The notes below the pieces were generated by a model that saw nothing but the letters and a program-made list of their open reading frames with translations, was not told where the DNA came from and did no database searches. From assembly GCA_002490425.1 (NCBI GenBank), contig DKTZ01000038.1, positions 701 to 33,501 on the forward strand: 32,801 nucleotides of DNA. Direction: 5' to 3'. The stretch comes from Ruminococcaceae bacterium UBA7217. GTDB lineage: Bacteria; Bacillota; Clostridia; Oscillospirales; Acutalibacteraceae. Every line of letters begins with the position of its first letter. Positions within the stretch are counted from its first letter, which is position 1. Of the stretch, positions 15,313-22,292 are shown one piece after another. The position numbers and the translations under genes were made by a program.

Positions 15313-15762
15313 ATGCTACAGAAAGAATTAGCAAAACGGCTCAAGGCTCGGTACGACACCAAGATGGACGGCAACGAATGGATGGAAGTGTCCTCGGACG
15401 GCATCCCCCTCTGCCGGATAAAATACAACGGTCAATTTCTAAGCAACGCCGACCAAAACCTCTCGGATGAATACCGCAGTAAAAATGCAGACATTCAGGA
15501 CAAAATCTCTACAGTGCGGGAATATGTCGGCCTGTACGAACATGCACCGCAGATGAAAGTCGACGGCGTCTCTGATTACAGACAGCTTGCAGCTTTCGGA
15601 GATACCGTGTTGGCGGCGACCTACAACGAAAAGAACGGCTTTATGTTCTGCACATGGAAACAGAATGCAGCCGGCAAGAGTCTGTTATCCGGCAGATATT
15701 CGGCAAGGCAAATCGAACCTAAACCGACTGCGCTTTTTCTTTCTGCTGTAGTGAAAGCGTGA
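15313..15762 (+). CDS. Hypothetical protein, possible mobile-element relic
   Basis: Not firmly recognised; 149 residues, charged and soluble. The middle (YNEKNGFMFCTWKQN followed by GKSLLSGRY) recalls small proteins of Firmicutes conjugative elements in which a strand like FVTW is followed by a glycine-rich turn and then an acidic helix. Here the part after SGRY reads as an unrelated Pro/Leu/Val tail, which suggests that the C-terminus was lost or shifted. This rests on memory of the pattern only. The RBS AAGGAG (15298-15303) supports the ATG. Codon use (ctc, ggc, cgg, gac) is GC-richer than the core genes to the left and marks the start of the accessory block. Confidence 0.65.
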   Translation: MLQKELAKRLKARYDTKMDGNEWMEVSSDGIPLCRIKYNGQFLSNADQNLSDEYRSKNADIQDKISTVREYVGLYEHAPQMKVDGVSDYRQLAAFGDTVLAATYNEKNGFMFCTWKQNAAGKSLLSGRYSARQIEPKPTALFLSAVVKA

Positions 15763-15799
15763 AAAACCACAAAAAATAAATTTATCGCTTTATAACCCG

Positions 15800-15828
15800 T
15801 TGTGTTTTTCACAGAAATATGCTATTAT
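15800..15828 (+). promoter_or_regulatory. Candidate promoter for the XRE/LuxR pair
   Basis: TTGTGT (15800-15805), 17-bp spacer, TATTAT (15823-15828). It leaves a leader of about 70 bases before the XRE start. A TTGACA at 15833-15838 has no good -10 partner. Confidence 0.4.
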
Positions 15829-15904
15829 ATTCTTGACAGTCACTTCTGCTGTTTTCGGATTTTGTTCGGAGGAAGCAAACCCTAATTGAATCGAGGCTGA
15901 CGAT

Positions 15905-16114
15905 ATGAATATTAGCTATAAAAAGCTCTGGAAATTGCTGATTGACAGGGATATGAAAAAGAAGGACCTGGAAAAGGCTGCGGGTATCAGCAACTATGTC
16001 ATTTCCAAAATGACCAGGAATGAAAATATCACTGTTGAAACCGTTGGGAAAATCTGCAAAGCGCTGAATTGTACGCCGAATGACATGATGGAATTCGTGT
16101 CCGACAGTGAGTAA
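15905..16114 (+). CDS. XRE-family helix-turn-helix regulator
   Basis: A 69-residue protein that is essentially one Cro/CI-type helix-turn-helix domain. The pattern KKDLEKAAGISNYVISKMTRNENITVETVGKICKAL is shown here only by its landmarks: KKDLEKAAGI as the first helix and turn, SNYVISKM as the recognition helix, and the conserved VETVGKICKALNCTPNDMM end. No sensor domain is present, so any signal must act through a partner or by promoter competition. It ends 11 bp before the ATG of the LuxR-fused membrane protein, and the two are likely co-transcribed. It probably regulates this block or the operon at 17,809. Confidence 0.9.
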   Translation: MNISYKKLWKLLIDRDMKKKDLEKAAGISNYVISKMTRNENITVETVGKICKALNCTPNDMMEFVSDSE

Positions 16115-16125
16115 GAGGTTTGAGT

Positions 16126-17562
16126 ATGAACAGCATTTTGAAAAAAATCAGGCAAAGCGATGCCTTTAATCAGGAAAACAGAATTCCCTACACAAAGGCC
16201 GTCCTGCTGATGAGCCTGTTTACCTTTACCTTTTTAGGGACTGAGTTTTTATTTGTCGATATGATTTCCCGTATCGTCTCGGGCAATCAGTCGGTATCCG
16301 CTCAAAACTATGCACTCGGTATCAGCGTGATCGGTTTTGTTCTGTATCCTCTTTTCTGCCGTATCTGCAAAGGAAAGCTGCAATCGGCGATTACTTTTGG
16401 TGCGGCGATCTTGTCCGCCGTATGCCTGTTTCTCATATGCCGCTACAGCACATACACACTCACGATGTGCATGGGGCTTTTACTGTTTCTGATCCTCGGT
16501 GCTTTCGGGAGCGCCGTATTCTACAAAACACTATGTCTGTTAGAGGACAACACCTATATTGCGCGACTGACAGGCGTTTCCTATATGCTCGGAATTCTGT
16601 TCCAGATCGCCAACAACAATCTGATTCATACGGCGACTTTTGAAGCGGGTATTCTTTCCTCCTTTATCCTGTTATTGGCTGTCATGCTGATACGGTCGGA
16701 GAATAACAGTATCGTTCCGGCTTTTTCTAAAGAAAAAACAAATGAGGACTCCGGTGAAAGCGGAAACGGCAGCTTAAAGATCGCTGTCGTTCTTATCCTT
16801 TTCGTTACACTGCTGACCTGTATTTTCAGCACGCTTGACAATGCGGTGACTCTTGTCCACGCAGGCGGAACAGTTGACATAGGACAGTGGCCGAGAATCC
16901 TGCTTGCTTTAAGCGGTTTGGCGGCGGGATTTGTATTTGACATAAAGAACCGAAAATATATGGGACTTGTCATGTACTGCGTGATGGTGCTGTCCACGAT
17001 ATGTATTGTCGTGCTGAAATTTGGCGGTTCATTTTTGGTGGGCTTAATTGTTTTCTACCTGTCAACGGGCTTTTTTGCGGTATTCTTTACCTCCGGCTTT
17101 ATGGAGCTTTCCCGCCATATGAGAATACCTGAGCTGTGGGCAGGCATGGGGCGTGCGGTGAATAATATTACAGCCGCTCTCATTGCCAACCCTGTTTTAG
17201 CCCTGCTGTCCTATGACAGCAGTATTGCCGTCATTGTTCTGGTGCTGTTCTTATTTGTGGCTGTCAGCACTGTGGCGGTTGTATATACCTTTCAAAAGAA
17301 AGCATTTGCGGAACAGCTCATTACAGATGCAACCAACACCGTCAGCGAGAAAGAAAAGGTGCAAAAATTCATGGAATTGTTTTCTTTTACGGAAAGAGAA
17401 GCCGAGGTGTTCGGCTGCCTTGTCAATACGGAGGACAGCGTTCAGGCGATTGCCGAAAATCTGTATGTCTCCAGACGGACTTTGGAACGGTATATTTCCG
17501 CTATCTATGAAAAAACCGGTGTCAAATCCCGTGTCGGGCTACTCAATCTTTACAATAAATAA
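16126..17562 (+). CDS. 12-helix membrane protein with C-terminal LuxR-type HTH
   Basis: A one-component regulator built from a polytopic N-terminal domain and a DNA-binding tail, 478 residues. About 12 hydrophobic helices in an MFS-like two-bundle layout occupy residues 20-395, split by a hydrophilic loop rich in Glu, Ser and Asn near 200-220. The tail at about 415-475 is a LuxR/GerE domain: FTEREAEVFGCLV, then AIAENLYVSRRTLERYISAI, then EKTGVKSRVGLL. This architecture is known from Eggerthella-like and Clostridia genomes, where the membrane part is thought to sense or bind a ligand; targets are mostly unknown. The ATG at 16126 with AAGAGG (16113-16118) is preferred to TTG at 16120. A strong terminator follows, separating it from the envelope operon, its probable target. 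Confidence 0.88.
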   Translation: MNSILKKIRQSDAFNQENRIPYTKAVLLMSLFTFTFLGTEFLFVDMISRIVSGNQSVSAQNYALGISVIGFVLYPLFCRICKGKLQSAITFGAAILSAVCLFLICRYSTYTLTMCMGLLLFLILGAFGSAVFYKTLCLLEDNTYIARLTGVSYMLGILFQIANNNLIHTATFEAGILSSFILLLAVMLIRSENNSIVPAFSKEKTNEDSGESGNGSLKIAVVLILFVTLLTCIFSTLDNAVTLVHAGGTVDIGQWPRILLALSGLAAGFVFDIKNRKYMGLVMYCVMVLSTICIVVLKFGGSFLVGLIVFYLSTGFFAVFFTSGFMELSRHMRIPELWAGMGRAVNNITAALIANPVLALLSYDSSIAVIVLVLFLFVAVSTVAVVYTFQKKAFAEQLITDATNTVSEKEKVQKFMELFSFTEREAEVFGCLVNTEDSVQAIAENLYVSRRTLERYISAIYEKTGVKSRVGLLNLYNK

Positions 17563-17586
17563 TTTTTGATCTCGGAATCTGCTCTG

Positions 17587-17618
17587 CCGCCTTCCCTAAA
17601 ACGGAAGGCGGATTTTTT
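17587..17618 (+). terminator. Terminator after the LuxR-type regulator
   Basis: CCGCCTTCC (17587-17595), loop of 7, GGAAGGCGG (17603-17611), then ATTTTTT. Confidence 0.9.
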
Positions 17619-17715
17619 ATACCATTTTCAGAGTGAAAAACAGCTTTTTGCCCTGATTTTTAAGAATGGCGGAGTTCCGCCACCCCATTTTCGGCAGATT
17701 GGCGGACTTCCCTTA

Positions 17716-17744
17716 TATACAAAAAAGCCCTCTGCCAATATAAT
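17716..17744 (+). promoter_or_regulatory. Weak candidate promoter for the envelope operon
   Basis: TATACA (17716-17721), 17-bp spacer, TATAAT (17739-17744). The -35 is poor, which would fit activation by a regulator. The surrounding gap 17619-17808 has no credible gene but holds a GGCGGA-GT-TCCGCC hairpin (17668-17681) and the inverted pentamer CTGCC/GGCAG around the -10. Confidence 0.35.
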
Positions 17745-17808
17745 TATAAGCAAAGGCAGTTGATATATAAGCCGATATACTCAGCCGTTAAGAAGGAGAG
17801 GAACGCAT

Positions 17809-18546
17809 ATGAAATACAAAAATCATAAAAAGCATCGGGCGCGGCTGCTGACCGCTGTATTTGCGGCGGTTATGCTTCTGTCGCTCCTGCCGATAACCGC
17901 GTCGGCAAGGGAGAGCGGGCATATCGTACTGACCGAGGATTATTACGGGCTTACCGACGGCAACGCCGCCCAAGTGCCGGGGCTTAATTATCGTTGCTCA
18001 GGTCACGGCGACAAAATGATTGAATACTACGCGGAGCTTGAGGACGACGGGCGTTACACCGTCCCCGGTATTATTGAAAAGGTCGGGAACAAACTACGTT
18101 ATGTATATACATATTATTGCCCTACCTGCTACTCCACATGGAAAGAAGGCGCCAAATGGAATGGTGAGGGCGAAGTATATGACGATGGCTCGTCCACGGG
18201 AAAGAGCCTTAAAGATTATATGGAGTTTGTAGCAAACAACACGGTTGCAGGTATGGCAGCATATGGTTACTACTATCCGCCGAAGGACGATTCGGATAAT
18301 GCGCCGCAAAGAAATTATACTGTCGGCACTTCAACTGTTACAGAACAGCCGGATCTGTTTCAGGTTGACGAAAATGGGTGTCTAATCGGAACTTCCGGAA
18401 AGGCGCTGACGACTGTTTCCGGAAAGAAGCCTGACGAATATGATCCCCTTGCACATTGGGATATGCCGGGCGCTTTTGCGTTTTATCAATTCTTCTATAC
18501 CGGTATGTCCGAAATGATAAACAAGCCTACAACAAAGCCTTTGTAA
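17809..18546 (+). CDS. Secreted protein with CxxH/CxxC motif (N-terminal part of a frameshifted gene)
   Basis: Not assigned to a family. The N-terminus is a clear Sec signal peptide: a Lys/Arg/His-rich start, hydrophobic core at about 13-28, and AxA site at 31-33 (cleavage predicted after A33). The mature part has C63-x2-H66 and C104-x2-C107, a spacing that could bind zinc in a ribbon-like fold, which is unusual in a secreted protein. The reading frame stops at 18546 in NKPTTKPL, while protein-like sequence continues in the frame one base back. Adding one A to ATAAAC near 18521 would join the frames and give a product of about 413 residues ending at 19049. The start is supported by AAGGAGAGG (17793-17801). 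Confidence 0.8.
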   Translation: MKYKNHKKHRARLLTAVFAAVMLLSLLPITASARESGHIVLTEDYYGLTDGNAAQVPGLNYRCSGHGDKMIEYYAELEDDGRYTVPGIIEKVGNKLRYVYTYYCPTCYSTWKEGAKWNGEGEVYDDGSSTGKSLKDYMEFVANNTVAGMAAYGYYYPPKDDSDNAPQRNYTVGTSTVTEQPDLFQVDENGCLIGTSGKALTTVSGKKPDEYDPLAHWDMPGAFAFYQFFYTGMSEMINKPTTKPL

Positions 18547-19049
18547 GCTCGCTGTCTGTGGGAACGGCGTTCGGCATGGCTACCGACAGTGTTCCCGCCG
18601 TCGGAATATGGGATGCCGTTTCCGGTCTGGCAATGGGCACCTCTACGGCGGCGGACGCGGTCAGCATGGGCGGCAATGCCGAGCATCTGGCGGATTTCTT
18701 TATGGATTATATGTACTCCCGCAATAAAGAGCTGCATGTGAATACAAGCTTTGATCCAAGCGTTGTATATACCCGTGAGGAGCTGACGCAGCGGATCGCC
18801 GACGGCGCCTACGGCGAGAATATCAAGAACTTTTCCGATGCCGTGGATCTGGTCAGCAGCTGGCAAAGCATCAAGGATACGACGGTCGGCGTCTTCGGCA
18901 AAGACGGCCTCGGATGGGGCATTTTCGGCAATATGGGTGATACGGCAAACGAGATGATCAAGGGCAGCCGCGTGGCTGAGCAATATGTCGAATGGTTCAA
19001 TTCGGCAGTAAAAGACTTCTACACGACCGGAACGAAGGGAGGAATGTAA
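18456..19049 (+). CDS. C-terminal part of the same secreted protein, out of frame
   Basis: This frame is open from 18444 and codes for credible protein (AYNKAFVSSLSVGTAFGM, then an Asp/Glu-rich helical region with several Trp and Gly, ending TTGTKGGM). It has no good start: the only early candidate is TTG at 18456 without an RBS, and its first 20 or so residues lie under the upstream frame and look non-native. I therefore read it as the continuation of the gene at 17809 after loss of one base. Possible explanations are a true pseudogene, a sequencing or assembly error in a short A run, or a -1 frameshift during translation; no classic slippery heptamer is present. The stop is 1 bp before the next ATG, so the operon context is intact. 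Confidence 0.6.
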   Translation: MGYAGRFCVLSILLYRYVRNDKQAYNKAFVSSLSVGTAFGMATDSVPAVGIWDAVSGLAMGTSTAADAVSMGGNAEHLADFFMDYMYSRNKELHVNTSFDPSVVYTREELTQRIADGAYGENIKNFSDAVDLVSSWQSIKDTTVGVFGKDGLGWGIFGNMGDTANEMIKGSRVAEQYVEWFNSAVKDFYTTGTKGGM

Positions 19050-19050
19050 G

Positions 19051-19824
19051 ATGCAGGTAAGAAAACTGTCCTATTTGGCTATAGACCGTCTCGGCGAACT
19101 GCTCGGACTGACGGCGGACGCTCTTTCTCCGATTCACGACCTGCAGTCCGCCATTCTGGGATTGAAGAAAGCTATGCCGTCCGAACTGAAAGAGGGGCTG
19201 GACGCACAGCTGCTTGCGGAGGGCTTGCTTAGCGAGGAAGCGGAGGGCCTGCAGCCGACCGCTTCGATGAAGCTCCTTCTTACGGCACTGTATTGTCCGA
19301 AGAAATGCTATCGGGTGCGAATGCAGGAAAAGGACGGCACGGGCGACACCTATCTTCTGCTCATGGACGGTGCATGGCTCCGCATAGACGCTTTCCGCGG
19401 TGAGCTGACGGTTTCCGGACCGTTTGATCTTGCGGCAGCGGAGCTGTATTTGCGGGCGTGCGTTGAAACGGCTCTGAGGGAACCGGATATTCAGCTGCAG
19501 ATCGAGCGAAGAGAAGAAGGCTTTGTTCACGGTGCGGTGATTGAACTTGACGGTAACGGATACTCCTTTGCCGGTACAGTTTTTGCACCTTCCGACACCT
19601 CCCCACAAATGTTTATTCATGCGTTTGTGGCTACCGATGAAAACCGACAGTGGATCGCCGATATGCTCATAGGCAAGCGTGAGTTTGTCCTCCCCGAAAG
19701 CGAGCAGGAAGAAGCGACCGCCGAAAAGCGTTCTTACAAAAAAGCACTGAAAGGTTTCCTGATAGCGCTTGCCGTGAATGTGTGCACCGCAATAATTATT
19801 GCCGTGCTGAAAGCGGTACTGTGA
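19051..19824 (+). CDS. C-tail-anchored protein of unknown function
   Basis: Not recognised. It has 257 residues: a helical N-terminal third, a mixed alpha/beta middle (YRVRMQEKDGTGDTYLLLMD looks like paired strands), an acidic linker near 215-225 and one transmembrane helix at the very C-terminus (about 230-255, GFLIALAVNVCTAIIIAVL). There is no signal peptide, so the body should be cytoplasmic and held at the membrane by its tail. The pattern of an N-terminal helical region followed by a strand-rich domain loosely recalls EspG-like chaperones of type VII systems, but no motif supports this and no WXG100 or EssC gene is nearby. RBS AGGGAGG (19036-19042). It sits 1 bp after the secreted protein and 10 bp before the next gene, so it is in the same operon. 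Confidence 0.82.
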   Translation: MQVRKLSYLAIDRLGELLGLTADALSPIHDLQSAILGLKKAMPSELKEGLDAQLLAEGLLSEEAEGLQPTASMKLLLTALYCPKKCYRVRMQEKDGTGDTYLLLMDGAWLRIDAFRGELTVSGPFDLAAAELYLRACVETALREPDIQLQIERREEGFVHGAVIELDGNGYSFAGTVFAPSDTSPQMFIHAFVATDENRQWIADMLIGKREFVLPESEQEEATAEKRSYKKALKGFLIALAVNVCTAIIIAVLKAVL

Positions 19825-19834
19825 GGTGGTGCGT

Positions 19835-21286
19835 ATGAAACTGAAAAATATACTTTCAAATGCGTTTGACGCAACGATCCGCTCATACGAGGGCAAAAGG
19901 TTCTGGCCGAGTCTCATACTGCGGCTTGTAATGGCGCTTGCCTCGGCGGTCATCACCGCCGTGTTTGCAAACACGCTGTTTTCAAAAAACAATATTGTCA
20001 ATCAGATCTTTGCCGCTCTGTTCTTCTATTTTTTGATGGTGTCGGTCAGTAAGCTGATCACCGAAATCAGGCGCGGCGGCATAGGGCGGCTTAAAAGCAC
20101 CGTTTGCAATATGGTGCGCCTGAAGCCTCCGGCTCTTTGGTTTTTTATCGCCGCAATCGTTATATCGCTGTTTTTGCCGTATGCCTTTGTTCTGTCTCTG
20201 GCACTGCTGTTGTTTGGCTCGGCGGTATCGGAGAATAACTCCCTGCTGCTCGGCGTAAAGAACGCCGTGACAAAGGGCGAAAATCCCGAGAAAAACGGAA
20301 AAGGACTTGCGGCATTTACAAGCGGACTGATCGCCTGCGGGCTGATTGTCTGCATACTGACGAATCTCGGCGTGCCGACGCTCTACGGCATGATAGACGG
20401 AAGCAACCCGAAGCCCGGTACGACGCAGACCGAACCGGCGGGAAAAGACGACGGTTCACAAATTCCGTCGGATACGGATAAAACGCCCGACAGCACGACA
20501 AAGCCGAACGGCGGAGATACTAAGGAAAAGGATGATTCATCTATTGAGGAAACAGCAAAGCAGCTCACGGATAAGCTGATTGAGTATGCCGGCAAGGACA
20601 AAAAGTCGTTTGCAAAGCTGTTCCGCAACACGGACGACGCGGTCATCGATCAGTATTACAGCACCTCCTATGATAAATTCCGTGAGTACGGCAAGAGCCT
20701 GATCGCCATTGCGGCACAGGACGGCGATTCCGTTTGGTTCACGGCGTTGTATTATCAGATACCTACAAACTACCCGGCAGAAAAAGAAAAATCTGTCTAT
20801 CTGTCAACGATCATGACGCACGCGGATGACGGCTGGAAATTGGAATGGAACGACGATGTGCTTTCTCGGCTGCAGTCAAAATATGATAACGCCGGATTTA
20901 CTCCCGAGGGGCTTTGGGCAAAGGAAAGCGGCTTTGCGTGGGCAAAGTTCTTTATTCCGTTTGATCCGGACAACACGGCGATATTCTATGAGGACACCGT
21001 CATGTGCAAGGTTACGGAAATGTATATGGACGAAAACGATAACCTGAACCTTACGGTATATGCGTCAAACGGCACGGACAAGGATGTTAAGCTCACCGGA
21101 ATGGATATTTCGGCAGCAGACGGCGACAGGGTGCTGTTTGAAAAGCACTTTGATGTCGAAATAGAGCTTAATAAGGGCGGCGTGTCCCTATGCGCACTGA
21201 AGCTGTTCTCGCCGCAGGACATTGACTTTACGACATGGAGCAGCCCGAAGATCACCGACTTTACATTCAGCTATGAAAATCAATAA
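19835..21286 (+). CDS. Multi-helix membrane protein with large extracytoplasmic domain
   Basis: Unknown function, 483 residues. Four or five hydrophobic helices fill residues 20-180. A low-complexity Pro/Thr/Asp/Lys linker follows at about 185-235, typical of a wall-spanning spacer. Next comes a region (about 240-350) that looks like an NTF2/SnoaL-type alpha+beta fold by pattern, then a C-terminal strand-rich domain (about 390-483; NLNLTVYASNGTDKDVKLTG) resembling the DUF4352/SLAP type of surface beta sandwich. These fold suggestions are by eye. GTG at 19826 is possible, but the ATG at 19835 is better spaced from GAGGTGG (19823-19829). It is probably the membrane core of the operon, displaying its C-terminus outside beside the lipoprotein. 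Confidence 0.84.
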   Translation: MKLKNILSNAFDATIRSYEGKRFWPSLILRLVMALASAVITAVFANTLFSKNNIVNQIFAALFFYFLMVSVSKLITEIRRGGIGRLKSTVCNMVRLKPPALWFFIAAIVISLFLPYAFVLSLALLLFGSAVSENNSLLLGVKNAVTKGENPEKNGKGLAAFTSGLIACGLIVCILTNLGVPTLYGMIDGSNPKPGTTQTEPAGKDDGSQIPSDTDKTPDSTTKPNGGDTKEKDDSSIEETAKQLTDKLIEYAGKDKKSFAKLFRNTDDAVIDQYYSTSYDKFREYGKSLIAIAAQDGDSVWFTALYYQIPTNYPAEKEKSVYLSTIMTHADDGWKLEWNDDVLSRLQSKYDNAGFTPEGLWAKESGFAWAKFFIPFDPDNTAIFYEDTVMCKVTEMYMDENDNLNLTVYASNGTDKDVKLTGMDISAADGDRVLFEKHFDVEIELNKGGVSLCALKLFSPQDIDFTTWSSPKITDFTFSYENQ

Positions 21287-21299
21287 GGGGGAGCAGCCG

Positions 21300-21998
21300 A
21301 TGCGCCGCAAATACTTTTATTCAAGCAAAAGACTTAACTATCATTTTCTGCACCGATTATCAGCGATTTTTCTGCTTATAAGCATGACGCTGTGCGGCTG
21401 TGCGAAAGAGCCCGCCGGGGAACCGTCGGAAGCCGTCAGCACCGAGCCGGAGACCTCGCAGAGCGAAACAACGCAGGCGGATCCGATAAATCTTGAGCAG
21501 GTGCTCTTAAAAGAACGCGGCATACCGTACGATCAATCGGATTATAAAAAGTTCCTCGGCGGAGAAAACATCATTCACGAATACGCCGAAATCGACTGTA
21601 ATCTGGATCACGGCTACAGTAAAACCGTCAACGATCTCGTGGTGGCTGACGGAAAGCTGTATCAGGCAAATTTCAACTCCGTTTTGGCAAACGGCAAGAA
21701 CATACAGGAGGTCGGCACCCTGCCCGGAAAAAATATCCGATATTGGCGTCTGACCTATGACGGTGAAATGGGAGAGATCTACTTAAATGACGGCTCCAGC
21801 TATAAGGTCAGCAGCTCGCCGTTTACGGCCTCGCCGATGGATAAGGCGCAGTTTCCGCTGTTCCGAAAGGTTTACCGCTATGCTTCCGACGGAAAGACGC
21901 TGGAGGATCATACGGCAGAATACTTAAATGCCGATAAGGTCTACTTCGGCGATCCGATGATCGCCGTTGCCGGCGGTAAAGTTATTAAAATTAAATAA
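21300..21998 (+). CDS. Lipoprotein of unknown function
   Basis: A predicted lipoprotein of 232 residues. A basic N-terminus, hydrophobic helix and lipobox-like TLCGC put the lipidated Cys near residue 34 (CAKEP follows); Cys at the -2 position is less usual. A Glu/Ser/Thr linker leads to a domain beginning LKERGIPYD, with repeated strand-like segments (DLVVADGKLYQAN, RYWRLTYDGEMGEIYL). No catalytic motif was recognised. The ATG at 21300 has GGGGGAG (21287-21293) upstream, 13 bp after the previous stop; the longer frame from 21222 overlaps the upstream gene and would bury the signal peptide. It is the last gene before a strong terminator. Confidence 0.85.
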   Translation: MRRKYFYSSKRLNYHFLHRLSAIFLLISMTLCGCAKEPAGEPSEAVSTEPETSQSETTQADPINLEQVLLKERGIPYDQSDYKKFLGGENIIHEYAEIDCNLDHGYSKTVNDLVVADGKLYQANFNSVLANGKNIQEVGTLPGKNIRYWRLTYDGEMGEIYLNDGSSYKVSSSPFTASPMDKAQFPLFRKVYRYASDGKTLEDHTAEYLNADKVYFGDPMIAVAGGKVIKIK

Positions 21999-22032
21999 AA
22001 AGTAAATACTTTACGTGATTTACAGACAATAT

Positions 22033-22066
22033 CCCTGAAAAGTTGACGCTTTTCGGGGAATTTTTT
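22033..22066 (+). terminator. Terminator of the envelope operon
   Basis: CCCTGAAAAG (22033-22042), loop of 6, CTTTTCGGGG (22049-22058), then AA and six T. Ten pairs including one G-T. Confidence 0.88.
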
Positions 22067-22292
22067 ATCAGTTTTGTGATTTCGGAGGGGGAAAACAGGG
22101 CAGGAGATATATTTCGACGGGCGGCGGTATGCCCATTTTAGATATAATGTTGTAACTGTAAAGCTTTAATTTGTTTTCAGCCTTAAATATTTATTTACAA
22201 AAGTTTACAATATTTTAACCAATTTTGATTTACAATATATTATAATAAAATAAAAATATGCATATTCCCCCAAAAAGAAAGGAGAATACGAA
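22067..22292. other. AT-rich gap before citrate synthase; right edge of accessory block
   Basis: No gene seen. Up to about 22,130 the sequence is still GC-rich (GACGGGCGGCGGTATGCCC), then it turns very AT-rich, so the composition boundary lies here. TTTACAA occurs three times (22193, 22204, 22229), the last two extending to TTTACAATAT. TATAAT at 22241-22246 may be the -10 of the citrate synthase promoter, without a clear -35. No copy of the tRNA-Arg 3' end was found. Confidence 0.5.

Noticed and set aside
15833..15861. Promoter starting at TTGACA 15833
   Set aside because: The bases 16-18 bp downstream (CGGATT region) do not form a usable -10; the TTGTGT/TATTAT pair upstream is better.
17566..17763. 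65-codon plus-strand frame between the LuxR-type regulator and the secreted protein
   Set aside because: It spans a strong terminator hairpin and a second hairpin, has no RBS, and reads as low-complexity Pro/Phe/Lys.
17760..17781. Promoter TTGATA ... TATACT before the secreted protein
   Set aside because: The spacer is only 10 bp.
19051..19824. Type VII secretion (EspG-like) assignment of the tail-anchored protein
   Set aside because: Only a loose layout similarity; no WXG100, EssC, EssB or LXG protein is in the window.
18997..20001. A 334-codon open frame on the minus strand
   Set aside because: It is antisense to two well-supported genes with good RBS sites, is rich in Arg/His/Cys/Phe as antisense frames are, and has no signal or domain pattern.
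15063..22292. Duplicate of the tRNA-Arg 3' end as an attachment site at the right edge
   Set aside because: Looked for GGTTCGAATCC and AGTCAGGCGCG-like matches near 22,000-22,290 and found none. A degenerate copy could be missed by eye.
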